Of a DNA stretch of 64,000 nt, positions 47,508 through 56,944 are shown piece after piece (positions within the stretch are counted from its first letter, which is position 1; each line of letters begins with the position of its first letter). The position numbers and the translations under genes were made by a program. The stretch spans positions 310,001-374,000 of the forward strand of contig NZ_QCZI01000001.1 in assembly GCF_003097635.1 (NCBI RefSeq), given 5' to 3'. The notes under the pieces were generated by a model. It was not told where the DNA came from and made no database searches. It worked only from the letters and a program-made list of their open reading frames with translations. The DNA is from Flavobacterium psychrotolerans (GTDB taxonomy: Bacteria; Bacteroidota; Bacteroidia; Flavobacteriales; Flavobacteriaceae).

Positions 47508-49697
47508 TTATTTTGTAAACAATAACTCTCTATATTTAGTCAAAGTCCAAGTTTCGTCATCCACCAACAACTCTAATTTATCACAGTGGTTTCTGATGAT
47601 TTCAAAATAAGGTTTTACATTATTACAATACGCTTCTGCCATTTTATGGGCATCGGTCAAATTGTTTGCTTTCTTTCTTTCGTTAGTCATTGCTTCTACT
47701 TTAGAATTGATACCTTCAATATGTCCGGAAATTTCTCTAATAAGGATAATTTGCTCTTTTCCGATTTTTTCAAATTCGGACCCAAAAATTTCTTTCAACC
47801 CTTTTACATTTTCAATCAAGGTGTTTTGGTAACGAATAGCGGTTGGAATGACATGATTTTGAGAAAGATCCCCTAAAACTCTACCTTCAATTTGTATTTT
47901 CTTAGTATATTCTTCCAATTCGATTTCGTAACGGGCTTCCACTTCAATATGGTTCATGATACCCATTTCAGAAAACAAATCCAAAGCTTGTTTAGAAGCT
48001 CTCGCTTTCAATGCTTCGGGAGTTGTTTTAAAATTGCTTAGACCTCTTTTCCCTGCTTCGATTTCCCATGCTTCGCTATACCCGTCGCCTTCAAAAAGGA
48101 TTTTTTTAGATAATTTGATATATTCTCTTAAAACATTAAAAATAGCTTCATCTTTTTTCAACCCTTTAGAGTCAATCAAAGCATCTACTTCAATTTTAAA
48201 ATCTTTTAATTGTTTCGCTACAATAGTATTTAAGGTTGTCATTGCATTGGAACAGTTTGCTGAAGAACCTACGGCTCTAAACTCAAATTTATTACCCGTA
48301 AATGCAAATGGCGAAGTTCTATTTCTATCAGTATTATCTAAAAGAACGTCGGGAATTTTACCCACAACATTTAATTTTAAATCTGTTTTTTCTTCTGGGG
48401 ACAATTTCCCGTGAGTTACACCTTCCAATTCAGCCAAAACTTTTGTCAATTGTTCACCTATAAATACTGAGATAATTGCTGGTGGTGCTTCATTGGCCCC
48501 TAACCTATGGTCATTACTAGCCGTTGCAATTGCTCCTCTTAACAGGGCTTCATAATCATTAACCGCTTTGATGGTATTGATAAAAAAAGTTAAAAACTGC
48601 AAATTGCTCATTGGTGTTTTACTTGGGCTCAATAAATTAACCCCTGTATCAGTTGCTAAAGACCAATTATTATGTTTCCCTGAACCGTTTACCCCTTTAA
48701 AAGGTTTTTCGTGCAACAAGACTTTCAAATCATGACGTTCCGCCACTTTTTGCATTACATCCATCAACAAGCAGTTGTGATCTACCGCTAAATTTGTTTC
48801 TTCAAAAATAGGGGCTAATTCAAATTGATTTGGTGCCACTTCATTGTGACGTGTTTTTACCGGAATTCCCAACAACATACATTCTTGTTCCAAATCCCTC
48901 ATGTATGTTAATGCACGGGTTGGAATAGAGCCAAAATAATGGTCATCTAATTGTTGTCCTTTTGCAGAAGTATGTCCTAACAATGTTCTTCCGGTCATCA
49001 TTAAATCGGGACGAGAATTAGCCAATGATTTATCGATTAAGAAATATTCTTGTTCCCACCCTAAAGTTGCAGTAACCTTTTTTACGCTTTTGTCAAAATA
49101 TTTACATACTTCGGTTGCAGCTTCATCCATTGCAGACAAAGCTCTCAATAAAGGAATTTTATTGTCTAATGCTTCTCCTGTGTAGGAGATAAATACGGTC
49201 GGAATACATAATGTCGTTCCATATATAAATGCCGGAGATGTAGGATCCCAAGCGGTATAACCTCTTGCTTCAAATGTGTTTCTGATTCCTCCATTCGGAA
49301 AACTGGAAGCATCTGGTTCTTGTTGCACCAATTGCCCGCCTCCAAATTTTTCTACTGGATCGCTACCGTCGTAAGAGGTTTCAAAAAACGCATCGTGTTT
49401 TTCGGCAGTTGCTCCAGTAAGTGGTTGAAACCAGTGCGTATAATGTGTAACGCCTTTAGCCAAAGCCCACTCTTTCATACCCATCGCAATGTAATCCGCT
49501 AATTTTCTGTCTATTTTAGTTCCATGTTGAACAGCACCTTGCACACCTTTAAAAGCATCCGGAGTCAAATATTGTCTCATTGCTTTGTCATTAAATACAT
49601 TTGAACCAAAAAGAATTGATTTTTTGTCGGCCTCCTCAAATTGAACTAATTTTCTAGTTGAAGCTTCTTTTAAAGCTTGAAATCGTAATGTTGACAT
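47508..49697 (-). CDS. glnN: Glutamine synthetase type III
   Basis: Makes glutamine from glutamate, ammonia and ATP. The 729-residue length and motifs are those of GSIII: HWFQPLTGATAEKHDAF, EQEYFLID, RHNEVAPNQFELAPIFEE, KHNNWSLATDTGVNLL, NRTSPFAFTGNKFEFRAVGSS. The C-terminal 200 residues are the helical GSIII-specific part. The start at 49697 (MSTLRFQALKEAS) is used; an ATG at 49718 would add seven residues. It is divergent from a second, unrelated-length glutamine synthetase gene, so one shared nitrogen-control region of under 200 bp serves both. Confidence 0.95.
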   Translation of the reverse strand: MSTLRFQALKEASTRKLVQFEEADKKSILFGSNVFNDKAMRQYLTPDAFKGVQGAVQHGTKIDRKLADYIAMGMKEWALAKGVTHYTHWFQPLTGATAEKHDAFFETSYDGSDPVEKFGGGQLVQQEPDASSFPNGGIRNTFEARGYTAWDPTSPAFIYGTTLCIPTVFISYTGEALDNKIPLLRALSAMDEAATEVCKYFDKSVKKVTATLGWEQEYFLIDKSLANSRPDLMMTGRTLLGHTSAKGQQLDDHYFGSIPTRALTYMRDLEQECMLLGIPVKTRHNEVAPNQFELAPIFEETNLAVDHNCLLMDVMQKVAERHDLKVLLHEKPFKGVNGSGKHNNWSLATDTGVNLLSPSKTPMSNLQFLTFFINTIKAVNDYEALLRGAIATASNDHRLGANEAPPAIISVFIGEQLTKVLAELEGVTHGKLSPEEKTDLKLNVVGKIPDVLLDNTDRNRTSPFAFTGNKFEFRAVGSSANCSNAMTTLNTIVAKQLKDFKIEVDALIDSKGLKKDEAIFNVLREYIKLSKKILFEGDGYSEAWEIEAGKRGLSNFKTTPEALKARASKQALDLFSEMGIMNHIEVEARYEIELEEYTKKIQIEGRVLGDLSQNHVIPTAIRYQNTLIENVKGLKEIFGSEFEKIGKEQIILIREISGHIEGINSKVEAMTNERKKANNLTDAHKMAEAYCNNVKPYFEIIRNHCDKLELLVDDETWTLTKYRELLFTK

Positions 49698-49852
49698 AAT
49701 GTAGTAGTTTTTTACCAAAGGTAATTATTATTTTTAACATAAAAAATATAACAGATTCAAAATTTAACCCCCACAAAAATAGGGTATTCATAAAAGTGAG
49801 GACAATAAACACATATTTAACCCTAATCATTTACGCATATGTGCTTTTATTT

Positions 49853-49860
49853 TATATTTG
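49853..49860 (+). promoter_or_regulatory. -7 promoter element of the GSII-type glutamine synthetase
   Basis: TATATTTG matches TAnnTTTG exactly, 34 bp before the ATG at 49895. Its position supports that ATG and excludes the longer frame beginning at 49796. Confidence 0.65.
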
Positions 49861-49894
49861 CATAAAATATAACAACAAATTAATTAATATTATC

Positions 49895-50911
49895 ATGGCT
49901 AAAATAAAATTAGAGTACATTTGGTTAGATGGATACGAACCAACTCAAAATCTTAGAAGTAAAACTAAAGTTGAAGAGCACGAAAACTTCAAAGGAACTT
50001 TAGAAGAAATCGGAAACTGGTCTTTTGATGGTTCATCTACGAAGCAAGCTGAAGGAGGCTCATCTGATTGTTTATTAATCCCTGTTGCTATTTATCCAGA
50101 TCCAACCCGCATCAACGGATACTTGGTGATGACCGAAGTTATGTATGCAGATGGTACTCCACACTCTTCTAACGGTAGAGCTACTATTGATGACGATGGG
50201 GATTTCTGGTTCGGTTTCGAACAAGAGTATTTCATTATGGATACAAAAACATTATTACCTCTAGGATTTCCAATAGGAGGCTACCCAGCTCCACAAGGGA
50301 TGTACTACTGTTCAGTAGGTGGTAAAAACACTCACGGAAGACAACTAGTAGAAGAGCATGCCGATTTATGTATCGCTGCCGGAATTAACTTTGAAGGTAT
50401 CAATCAAGAAGTTGCTTGTGGCCAATGGGAATTTCAATTATTTGCCCAAGGTGCTAAAAAAGCAGGTGATGAAATATGGATTGCCCGATATTTATTAGAT
50501 CGTTTGACTGAAAAATATGGTTATTATATTGAATACCACCCAAAACCATTAGGAGATACCGATTGGAATGGTTCAGGTATGCACGCTAACTTCTCTAATG
50601 AAGTTTTAAGAACATGTGGAGATCAAGCAACATACGAAAAAATATGTGAAGCTTTCCGACCAGTTGTAGAAGAACATATTGCTGTTTATGGTGCTTATAA
50701 CGAGCAACGTTTAACCGGCAAGCATGAAACGGCTTCTATTCATGATTTCTCATACGGAGTTTCTGATAGAGGATGTTCAATCCGTATTCCTTTAATGACT
50801 GTTCAAAAAGGATGGAAAGGATGGTTAGAGGACAGAAGACCTGCTTCAAACGGTGATCCTTACAAAATTGCTGCAAGAATTGTTAAAACTGTTAAAACTG
50901 CTTTAATCTAA
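49895..50911 (+). CDS. Glutamine synthetase, type II-like (short, eukaryote-like)
   Basis: A 338-residue ammonia-assimilating enzyme. Motifs: beta-grasp start KIKLEYIWLDGYEPTQNLRS, WSFDGSSTKQAEGGSSDC, FGFEQEYFIMD, CGQWEFQLF, HPKPLGDTDWNGSGMHANFS and GVSDRGCSIRIP. The order and length match GSII and not the bacterial GSI. Having both GSII and GSIII in head-to-head arrangement means two different solutions for the same reaction share a control region. A strong terminator follows. Confidence 0.93.
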   Translation: MAKIKLEYIWLDGYEPTQNLRSKTKVEEHENFKGTLEEIGNWSFDGSSTKQAEGGSSDCLLIPVAIYPDPTRINGYLVMTEVMYADGTPHSSNGRATIDDDGDFWFGFEQEYFIMDTKTLLPLGFPIGGYPAPQGMYYCSVGGKNTHGRQLVEEHADLCIAAGINFEGINQEVACGQWEFQLFAQGAKKAGDEIWIARYLLDRLTEKYGYYIEYHPKPLGDTDWNGSGMHANFSNEVLRTCGDQATYEKICEAFRPVVEEHIAVYGAYNEQRLTGKHETASIHDFSYGVSDRGCSIRIPLMTVQKGWKGWLEDRRPASNGDPYKIAARIVKTVKTALI

Positions 50912-50937
50912 AAATAGCATTATAATTCCGACTCATT

Positions 50938-50971
50938 AAAAAGTGCCTTCTCAAATGGAGGCACTTTTTTT
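50938..50971 (+). terminator. Terminator of the GSII-type gene
   Basis: AAAAAGTGCCTTC pairs with GGAGGCACTTTTTTT around a small loop, about 26 bp after the stop. Confidence 0.9.
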
Positions 50972-51036
50972 ATGCATTATAATTATTAAAAACATAACTT
51001 TATACGAATATAGTCCGAAGTTCAAAGATCAAAAAG

Positions 51037-51044
51037 TATCTTTG
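51037..51044 (+). promoter_or_regulatory. -7 promoter element of the terC-like gene
   Basis: TATCTTTG matches TAnnTTTG exactly, 23 bp before the start codon at 51068. Confidence 0.6.
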
Positions 51045-51067
51045 CAACCTACAAAAATAACAACGAT

Positions 51068-52015
51068 ATGATGGTCTGGATTTGCTTTTTATTAGGTGTT
51101 TTTATATTTCTTGCCTTGGATTTGGGCGTATTCAACAAGACACCACATGTTATTAGCACAAAAGAGGCCAGCAAATGGACTGCCATTTGGGTTTCTATGT
51201 CCTTTGCGTTTTCAGGTGTTATTTATTGGTTGTACAGCACTAGTTATGTTACAAATCCTGATGGATTAAAACCGACTACAGCCATGATTAAATACATCAC
51301 GGGCTATTTGATTGAATTGTCTTTAAGCGTTGACAATATTTTTGTGATTGCTATCATATTTTCATCGTTCAAAATACCAAAAAAATACCAGCATCGTGTT
51401 TTATTTTGGGGGATTTTAGGGGCTATCATTTTTAGGGGATTGATGATTTACTTTGGTGTTCTTTTGATAAACAAATTCAGTTGGACTAACTACCTTTTTG
51501 GGGCTTTTTTGATTTTTACGGCTTTAAAAATGCTATTTATCAATGATGGAGAAGAATTCAATCCAAAAAAATCTATTGTATATAGGACATTAGGCAAAAT
51601 AATCCCAATCTCACATCAAACCGATAAAGAACATTTTTTTATAAAAATAGATTCCAAAACATTTGCCACCACTCTATTTGTAGCGTTAGTTGTAATCGAA
51701 GTGATGGATGTGGTATTTGCCGTTGATAGTGTTCCGGCAATATTAGCGATTACATCCGACCCGTTTTTAGTATTCAGCTCTAATATTTTCGCCATTTTAG
51801 GCTTGCGTTCCATGTATTTCTTTTTAGCGAATATGTTGGAAAAATTCAGTTATTTGGAATTCAGTTTAATCTCAATCCTGAGTTTCGTTGGATTAAAAAT
51901 GGTACTGCGGGATTTTATCGAAATACCGGAATGGGTTTCGTTAACGTTTATTGCCTTATCACTAATCGTTGGGATTATAGTTTCATTAAAAATGGATGGA
52001 AAAGAAAAAGATTAA
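51068..52015 (+). CDS. TerC-family integral membrane protein
   Basis: A 315-residue membrane protein with about nine helices, related to TerC/Alx. Metal-handling acidic residues are present in helices: LALDLGVFN, ELSLSVDNIFVIAIIF and VIEVMDVVFAVDSVPAI, the two DN/DS motifs typical of the family. Members help metallate exported enzymes or export manganese; tellurite resistance itself is not implied. The adjacent start ATGATG leaves either 51068 or 51071 possible. Confidence 0.9.
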   Translation: MMVWICFLLGVFIFLALDLGVFNKTPHVISTKEASKWTAIWVSMSFAFSGVIYWLYSTSYVTNPDGLKPTTAMIKYITGYLIELSLSVDNIFVIAIIFSSFKIPKKYQHRVLFWGILGAIIFRGLMIYFGVLLINKFSWTNYLFGAFLIFTALKMLFINDGEEFNPKKSIVYRTLGKIIPISHQTDKEHFFIKIDSKTFATTLFVALVVIEVMDVVFAVDSVPAILAITSDPFLVFSSNIFAILGLRSMYFFLANMLEKFSYLEFSLISILSFVGLKMVLRDFIEIPEWVSLTFIALSLIVGIIVSLKMDGKEKD

Positions 52016-52096
52016 AAAATAATGCCTAATAAATTCTAAATAAAAAAGGAGCCGAAAATAAATTAGCCCCCTTTGATTATCGAAATAATGTATTTT

Positions 52097-52624
52097 TTAG
52101 TTCAGTACTTTTACTTGTGTATCATTAATGTTGTATGCTTTTATTACTGCATCATAATCGTTTAAATCTACTTTTCTTGTGCTTTTTCCAGAAAAATAAC
52201 CCGGTACAATCACAATCCTGAAGGTTTGACTTTGTATGTAAGTAGGAGTTTGGGATAAATCATAAGTACCCCCAGCGTAAATGGTAAAGTCTTCCTTGCT
52301 AAAATCATAGTCATAATCCAATTCTCCTTGAGACAGGAATAAGGTTCTGGGAATTAATTGCCAAATTGGTGTTGATGCGTCAATCGTCCCTGAAAGTCTA
52401 TAAATTAAGATGTTGTCTGACGCATAAATTTGAGGATTTAAAGTCTGGTAAATGTTATATCCTTTATTTGCATCATATCCGAAATTTATATTTTTGAGTT
52501 CAAAAACTTCGCTTTCCGCACTATAACCATTTTGTCCGTTTGCACCGGGCATCCCTTGAGGCCCTTCGCAACTTGAGAATACTGTCAATACAACAACCGC
52601 TAACAATGCAACTATCTTTTTCAT
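52097..52624 (-). CDS. Small lipoprotein with a collagen-like segment
   Basis: A 175-residue lipoprotein: signal VVVLTVFSSCEGPQGMPGAN gives Cys19, directly followed by GPQGMPGANGQNG, four collagen-like Gly-X-Y triplets. The rest is a beta-rich domain (FELKNINFGYDANKGYN to TQVKVLN) without recognised family. Such short collagen-like stems after a lipobox are frequent in Bacteroidota surface lipoproteins. It is a single-gene unit. Confidence 0.82.
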   Translation of the reverse strand: MKKIVALLAVVVLTVFSSCEGPQGMPGANGQNGYSAESEVFELKNINFGYDANKGYNIYQTLNPQIYASDNILIYRLSGTIDASTPIWQLIPRTLFLSQGELDYDYDFSKEDFTIYAGGTYDLSQTPTYIQSQTFRIVIVPGYFSGKSTRKVDLNDYDAVIKAYNINDTQVKVLN

Positions 52625-52814
52625 AACTACTAATTTTATTTAATGATTTATAAAAGTATCCCAAAAATCAAACCAAAATATCAATTTAACTGAATTTTAA
52701 TGAAATTAATATTTATTATGTTTGTATACGAGAAAGGAGCTGAAAAAATTTAATAGCATTACCTATTATACTATAAGAAGAGTAGTGTAAAATGACATTA
52801 AAATAACAAAGACA

Positions 52815-53366
52815 ATGAAACTATATATGATATTATTGGGTTGTAGACCCAAAGGTCGCTTTACGGAACAACACGATATTTTTTTTGGTATTGGGAATTC
52901 TTTAGCAGAATTAATCCCAGAAATGAAAGCTTCTTGGCCGGAAGCCAAAGGTAAAATCCATGTTGATTCTTGGCGGGAAGTTACTGCCGTTACCAATCAT
53001 AAAATTGAAATTGTCCCCAGAAATACTGCTCCCGCAAATAGTACGCAACTATTTTTCATAAACCTTGGTGGGTACAAAGAAAATGAATTTGAAGAGTACC
53101 ATTATAAAATACTCGCAGTTGGAGACACTTTAGCGGAAGCTTCAAAAAAGGCCAAGACCACTTCATTTTACAAACATTTTGGGTTTAAAGGGGCCACTTC
53201 TCATATTGATGACAAATATGGCGTTGATGTTGATGAAATCTATAGCGTAAAAGATATTTTGTCTTTAAATCTAAAAGAAAAATATGAGTTGAAAATTTCA
53301 AAAAGCGATATTATTCTTGAAGAAGACCTATTGCATATTGGATATTTGAAATTGGAAAAACTGTAA
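52815..53366 (+). CDS. DUF1543 family protein
   Basis: A 183-residue cytoplasmic protein of unknown role. The first 50 residues, KLYMILLGCRPKGRFTEQHDIFFGIGNSL, are the DUF1543 signature; a second similar block occurs at about 95-150 (FINLGGYKENEFEEYHYKILAV), giving a twofold repeat. An in-frame ATG lies at the expected start. A strong terminator shared with the convergent neighbour follows. Confidence 0.85.
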   Translation: MKLYMILLGCRPKGRFTEQHDIFFGIGNSLAELIPEMKASWPEAKGKIHVDSWREVTAVTNHKIEIVPRNTAPANSTQLFFINLGGYKENEFEEYHYKILAVGDTLAEASKKAKTTSFYKHFGFKGATSHIDDKYGVDVDEIYSVKDILSLNLKEKYELKISKSDIILEEDLLHIGYLKLEKL

Positions 53367-53385
53367 ATGACCCTTTGTCAAAAAG

Positions 53386-53422
53386 TAAAAAGCTGTCCAA
53401 AAAAATCTGGACAGCTTTTTTA
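53386..53422. terminator. Bidirectional terminator between convergent genes
   Basis: AAAAAGCTGTCCA pairs with TGGACAGCTTTTTT around an 8-nt loop. A runs on the left and T runs on the right serve both the DUF1543 gene and the lipoprotein gene at 53446. Confidence 0.9.
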
Positions 53423-53445
53423 GCTTTTAAGATATTGATAAACAA

Positions 53446-54183
53446 TTATAATGTACGATGTCCATTTGTTGTAACTGTATTGTTATTTCCATCAAGAAAA
53501 GATCCATGCAGTACATCTCCAGCAACGACACCAACGACTGTTCCGTTTTCATCGATAATTTGATTGCTTGTGGAATAAGTCCCTTTTATTTCTCCCGTAA
53601 CAGAATCAGTACCCTTTTTCACAATTCCACCCCATTTCCCTATTCCCTTAGAAAGTAAGATATTAAAAGTTCCTGATTCTCCCGTTTTAGAATAGGTCCC
53701 CTCAAAGGCTTCAATCAAAGATGTTGAAGTCTCTTTATATAAATTGAAAACCGCATTTGGATGTCCTGGAATACTTGAGGATACAATTACAGGAGTAGAA
53801 CCTCCCAACCCTACTGAGAAAGTCATGGTTATTGGACTTCCATTAAAAGTTCCTGTAAAAGGAGCAACATATGATTGACCGTCAACGATACTTACATTTG
53901 ATGTTAATGCTACACTAACTCCATCCAAAACCATTGTGGCGGTAATCGTATTGCTACCGTTTTGTATATTAATGGCAATTGTACCGGTAGACCCCACTAC
54001 GATTCCTTTATAAATCCCCTTTACGCTTACGTCATTAACGGCCAGGGCTTCTGGAGTAGTTTTGCAGGTCAAACAAGTGTAAACTGGATCAGGTGTTTTT
54101 TCATCCTTTGAACAAGAAGAAGTAAAAAAAAGGAATCCAGTAAAAAAAACAAGTAAAGCGATTGTTTTGTTAAAAATTTTCAT
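53446..54183 (-). CDS. Predicted lipoprotein, beta-rich, unknown function
   Basis: A 245-residue lipoprotein with lipobox LFFTSSCSKDE. It contains a CLTCK motif soon after the anchor and two similar beta-sandwich halves (about 55-150 and 150-245), each with the pattern G-x-(Y/F)-K-G/S, glycine-rich turns and TGT/SGT repeats. It ends NTVTTNGHRTL. No family is recognised. The gene is alone; the two-component pair lies upstream on the same strand. Confidence 0.78.
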   Translation of the reverse strand: MKIFNKTIALLVFFTGFLFFTSSCSKDEKTPDPVYTCLTCKTTPEALAVNDVSVKGIYKGIVVGSTGTIAINIQNGSNTITATMVLDGVSVALTSNVSIVDGQSYVAPFTGTFNGSPITMTFSVGLGGSTPVIVSSSIPGHPNAVFNLYKETSTSLIEAFEGTYSKTGESGTFNILLSKGIGKWGGIVKKGTDSVTGEIKGTYSTSNQIIDENGTVVGVVAGDVLHGSFLDGNNNTVTTNGHRTL

Positions 54184-54313
54184 AAAACGTTATTTATTGG
54201 TTAGTAATTTTTGTGCTTCTTAGGGCTATTTTTATCAGGTAAATATAATAGTCAAGATTTTACTGACAATAACCAAAAAGTAGTAATTTTATAAAAAGCG
54301 GAAAAACTTTATA

Positions 54314-54943
54314 TTATTTAGTGAATGTCTTATTTAAAGCTTCTGTTCTTGAATTTACTTGTAGTTTTTCGTAAATATTTCGAATATGGGTTCTCACTGT
54401 CTCCGTACTTAAAAATAATTTATCAGCAATTTCTTTGTATCGTAATCCTTGCGATAACAAATTTAGAATTTCTTTTTCGCGTTCAGAAAGTTTTCGTAAT
54501 TCACAATTCTCCTTATTTTGAGTATGAAATGAAGTTACAACTTTACGGGCAATATGGCTACTCATGGGAGACCCGCCTTGGTATACTTCTACAATGGCAT
54601 CTAACATTTTTGACATAGAGGTAGTTTTTGTCAAATAGCCTGTCGCACCAGCCTTGAGGGCCTTAAAAACGAAATCGGTATCTTCAAATGAAGTGCACAT
54701 GATAAATCGGACACCATTCGCTTTAGACATTAATTCAGCAACACATTCAATTCCGCTCTTGCCTGGAAGATGAATATCCATTAATACTACGTCTAGATCT
54801 AAAGACGGAATCGCATGAATGGCTTCTTCTGCTGTTTCAAAAGCATGCAGACAACTAAACCCCTCGCTCCCATTTATAAATGCAACAAATCCTTCCCTAA
54901 TTTGCCTTTCATCTTCAACAATTCCTACATTTATTCTCATCAT
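54314..54943 (-). CDS. Response regulator, NarL/FixJ family
   Basis: A 209-residue DNA-binding response regulator. Receiver domain at about 4-120 with acidic pair D11/E12, phospho-acceptor Asp56 in [13 protein letters not shown] and Thr/Lys switch residues ([16 protein letters not shown]). The C-terminal LuxR-type helix-turn-helix ([20 protein letters not shown] to [14 protein letters not shown]) follows. The start may be 54943 or the next codon at 54940. It lies 68 bp downstream of the sensor kinase gene and is its likely partner. Confidence 0.92.
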   Translation of the reverse strand: MMRINVGIVEDERQIREGFVAFINGSEGFSCLHAFETAEEAIHAIPSLDLDVVLMDIHLPGKSGIECVAELMSKANGVRFIMCTSFEDTDFVFKALKAGATGYLTKTTSMSKMLDAIVEVYQGGSPMSSHIARKVVTSFHTQNKENCELRKLSEREKEILNLLSQGLRYKEIADKLFLSTETVRTHIRNIYEKLQVNSRTEALNKTFTK

Positions 54944-55011
54944 TCCAAAATTAATTTATAAAAAATTAGAAATACAACCTAAGTGGTTTTTTGTAAAAAA
55001 TGGAACTCCTG

Positions 55012-56787
55012 CTATATTTCTAATATTTTTTGAAGAGAAACCAAAATACGAACCTCTGTACCTTCATCTTTTTTACTAGTAATATTAAACATACCACCTA
55101 TTTTAACGATGCGACTCTGCATATTCCGCAATCCATTTCCTTTTCCATTTCCCTCATGACCAACACCATTATCCCTGATGGTGATACATAAGTACTCCTC
55201 TGTTAGACTAACATCAAAAAACACTTGGGTAGCTTTCGAATGCTTGGAAATATTGTTTAATGCTTCTTTTATTACCATAAATAATTCTCGGTGGCTTTCC
55301 TTGCGGATTGCTGTTTGCGGTATATTATCTGGAATCGTATATTTTATATCAATAGAAAAATCTTCTAAATAATCCGTAGAATATTCTCGTATGCGCGCGA
55401 GAGAATTCCCTAAAGTTGTATTATCCGGGTTCAAAGCCCATATCAAATCACGCATATTTTCGATCATTTTTTGGGCCGTTTCTTTGACTGCTTCGCTATT
55501 GCACCTAATGTCCGGAAAGCATTCCGTTTTTTGGTAGATAATTTCACTTAAAAAATTTATTTTAGACAAACCAGCCCCTAAATCATCATGAATATCTTTT
55601 GCTATCCGTAGTCTTTCATACTCTTCTGTTTCCCAAATTATTTTTTCTTTTATAAGCTGATTTTTTAAGTTTTGATTTTTTTTCCAAAAATAAGCAATGA
55701 TAGTCAAACCCAGTAACAAAAGTAAAAATGCGGTAATCTGATTATTCTTTCTTGAAATTTGTAAATTTTGTTCTGAAATTTTCAAATCTTTTATTTTTCT
55801 TTCCTGATACAGTAGTTTTATTTCCTCCTCTTTCAATTTGGTTTCATATTTGATTTGTATCTCAGCAAGCTGACCCGATCGATTCGTGTTTATAAAAGCG
55901 TCTTTTTCTTGCTCATAGAGCTTCCTATATTCAATAGCCTTGGCAAACTGATTTAGTTTTTCATAAGCGGTGGATATTCCCGAATTTGACTCGATAATAA
56001 TTTCTTGTGCATTTATTAATTTTGCATTTTTATACGCTAATTGGCACAATTCAAGTGACTTTAAATAGTTGCCAGTTAAAGCATAAACATTTCCTAGATT
56101 ATTTTGATTGGCTGCAATCATGAACTTGTCGTCTAAATTTTTAGACAACACTAGTGCCGCTTCATAATTCTTAATTGACTGCGGATAATTCTTAAGAAAT
56201 TTATATACAATCGCTAAATTATTAAGAACCATCGATATTTTTCCTTTATCGTTTTTTGATTTGTATATTTTAAACGCATTTTTATACATTGTTAATGCCA
56301 TGGGATAATTAAGTTGCTGTTCATAAACTATTCCCATATTGTTCTGACAATCGGCCATAAGCAATAAATCTTTCATTTGCTTTGCAAGTTCAAAAGAACG
56401 AACATAATACTGCATTGCATTCCCAAAATCTCTTTGTTCTTCATATAAAGCTCCAATGTTTTTGTATGTTTTTGCAATATTTAGTTTATCGCTACATTGC
56501 TTTGAAATGGACAACGATAGAAAATAATTCTTAAGGGATTGTTCTGATTTTCCAATTCTAGAAAACACATTGCCTAAATTATTATAGGCTTTGCCTAATA
56601 ATTTGTCATCCCCTGATTTTTTTGAAAGGACAGCACATTTCTGAAATAGCGCAACCGCTTCCTGATAGTTTCCCTTTGAATACGTCACAACACCAGCCTT
56701 CATAAGATTTTCAGCCTCGAAACCCGTTTGTGAAAAACAAAATAAACCGTATAATAAAATTAAAATAAGTACGTATTTTTTTATCAT
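55012..56787 (-). CDS. TPR-containing sensor histidine kinase (NarX/HisKA_3 type)
   Basis: A 591-residue kinase. After a signal-like N terminus (about 1-20) come six TPR units (about residues 25-290; repeated A-x-x-x-N-N-(L/M)-G-x-V-Y), a coiled coil (300-345), one membrane helix (351-368), then a HisKA_3 domain with phospho-His400 in RLRIAKDIHDDLGAGLSKI and an HATPase domain (MVIKEALNNISKHSKATQV, DNGVGHEGNGKGNGL). The TPR part should be periplasmic. Such kinases with NarL regulators are common in Bacteroidota, with unknown signals. It is the first gene of the two-gene operon. Confidence 0.92.
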   Translation of the reverse strand: MIKKYVLILILLYGLFCFSQTGFEAENLMKAGVVTYSKGNYQEAVALFQKCAVLSKKSGDDKLLGKAYNNLGNVFSRIGKSEQSLKNYFLSLSISKQCSDKLNIAKTYKNIGALYEEQRDFGNAMQYYVRSFELAKQMKDLLLMADCQNNMGIVYEQQLNYPMALTMYKNAFKIYKSKNDKGKISMVLNNLAIVYKFLKNYPQSIKNYEAALVLSKNLDDKFMIAANQNNLGNVYALTGNYLKSLELCQLAYKNAKLINAQEIIIESNSGISTAYEKLNQFAKAIEYRKLYEQEKDAFINTNRSGQLAEIQIKYETKLKEEEIKLLYQERKIKDLKISEQNLQISRKNNQITAFLLLLLGLTIIAYFWKKNQNLKNQLIKEKIIWETEEYERLRIAKDIHDDLGAGLSKINFLSEIIYQKTECFPDIRCNSEAVKETAQKMIENMRDLIWALNPDNTTLGNSLARIREYSTDYLEDFSIDIKYTIPDNIPQTAIRKESHRELFMVIKEALNNISKHSKATQVFFDVSLTEEYLCITIRDNGVGHEGNGKGNGLRNMQSRIVKIGGMFNITSKKDEGTEVRILVSLQKILEI

Positions 56788-56944
56788 TCTCTAAAAATAC
56801 GATAATATATATTGATTATTAACATTTTTTCAGATCTTGACTAAAATAAATATATTAATTTATCATCTATAAAATACTACATAAGTAGTATTTTATTATT
56901 TTAAAAATAGTTCAACTTTGATTATCAATTTTAAATCAAACAAA

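Noticed and set aside
52024..52078. Imperfect hairpin after the terC-like gene (AAAGGAGCC and AGCCCCCTTT)
   Set aside because: The arms pair poorly, so it is not listed as a terminator.
52547..52590. Collagen-like segment as a large collagen protein
   Set aside because: Only about four Gly-X-Y triplets follow the lipobox; the rest of the protein is not collagen-like.
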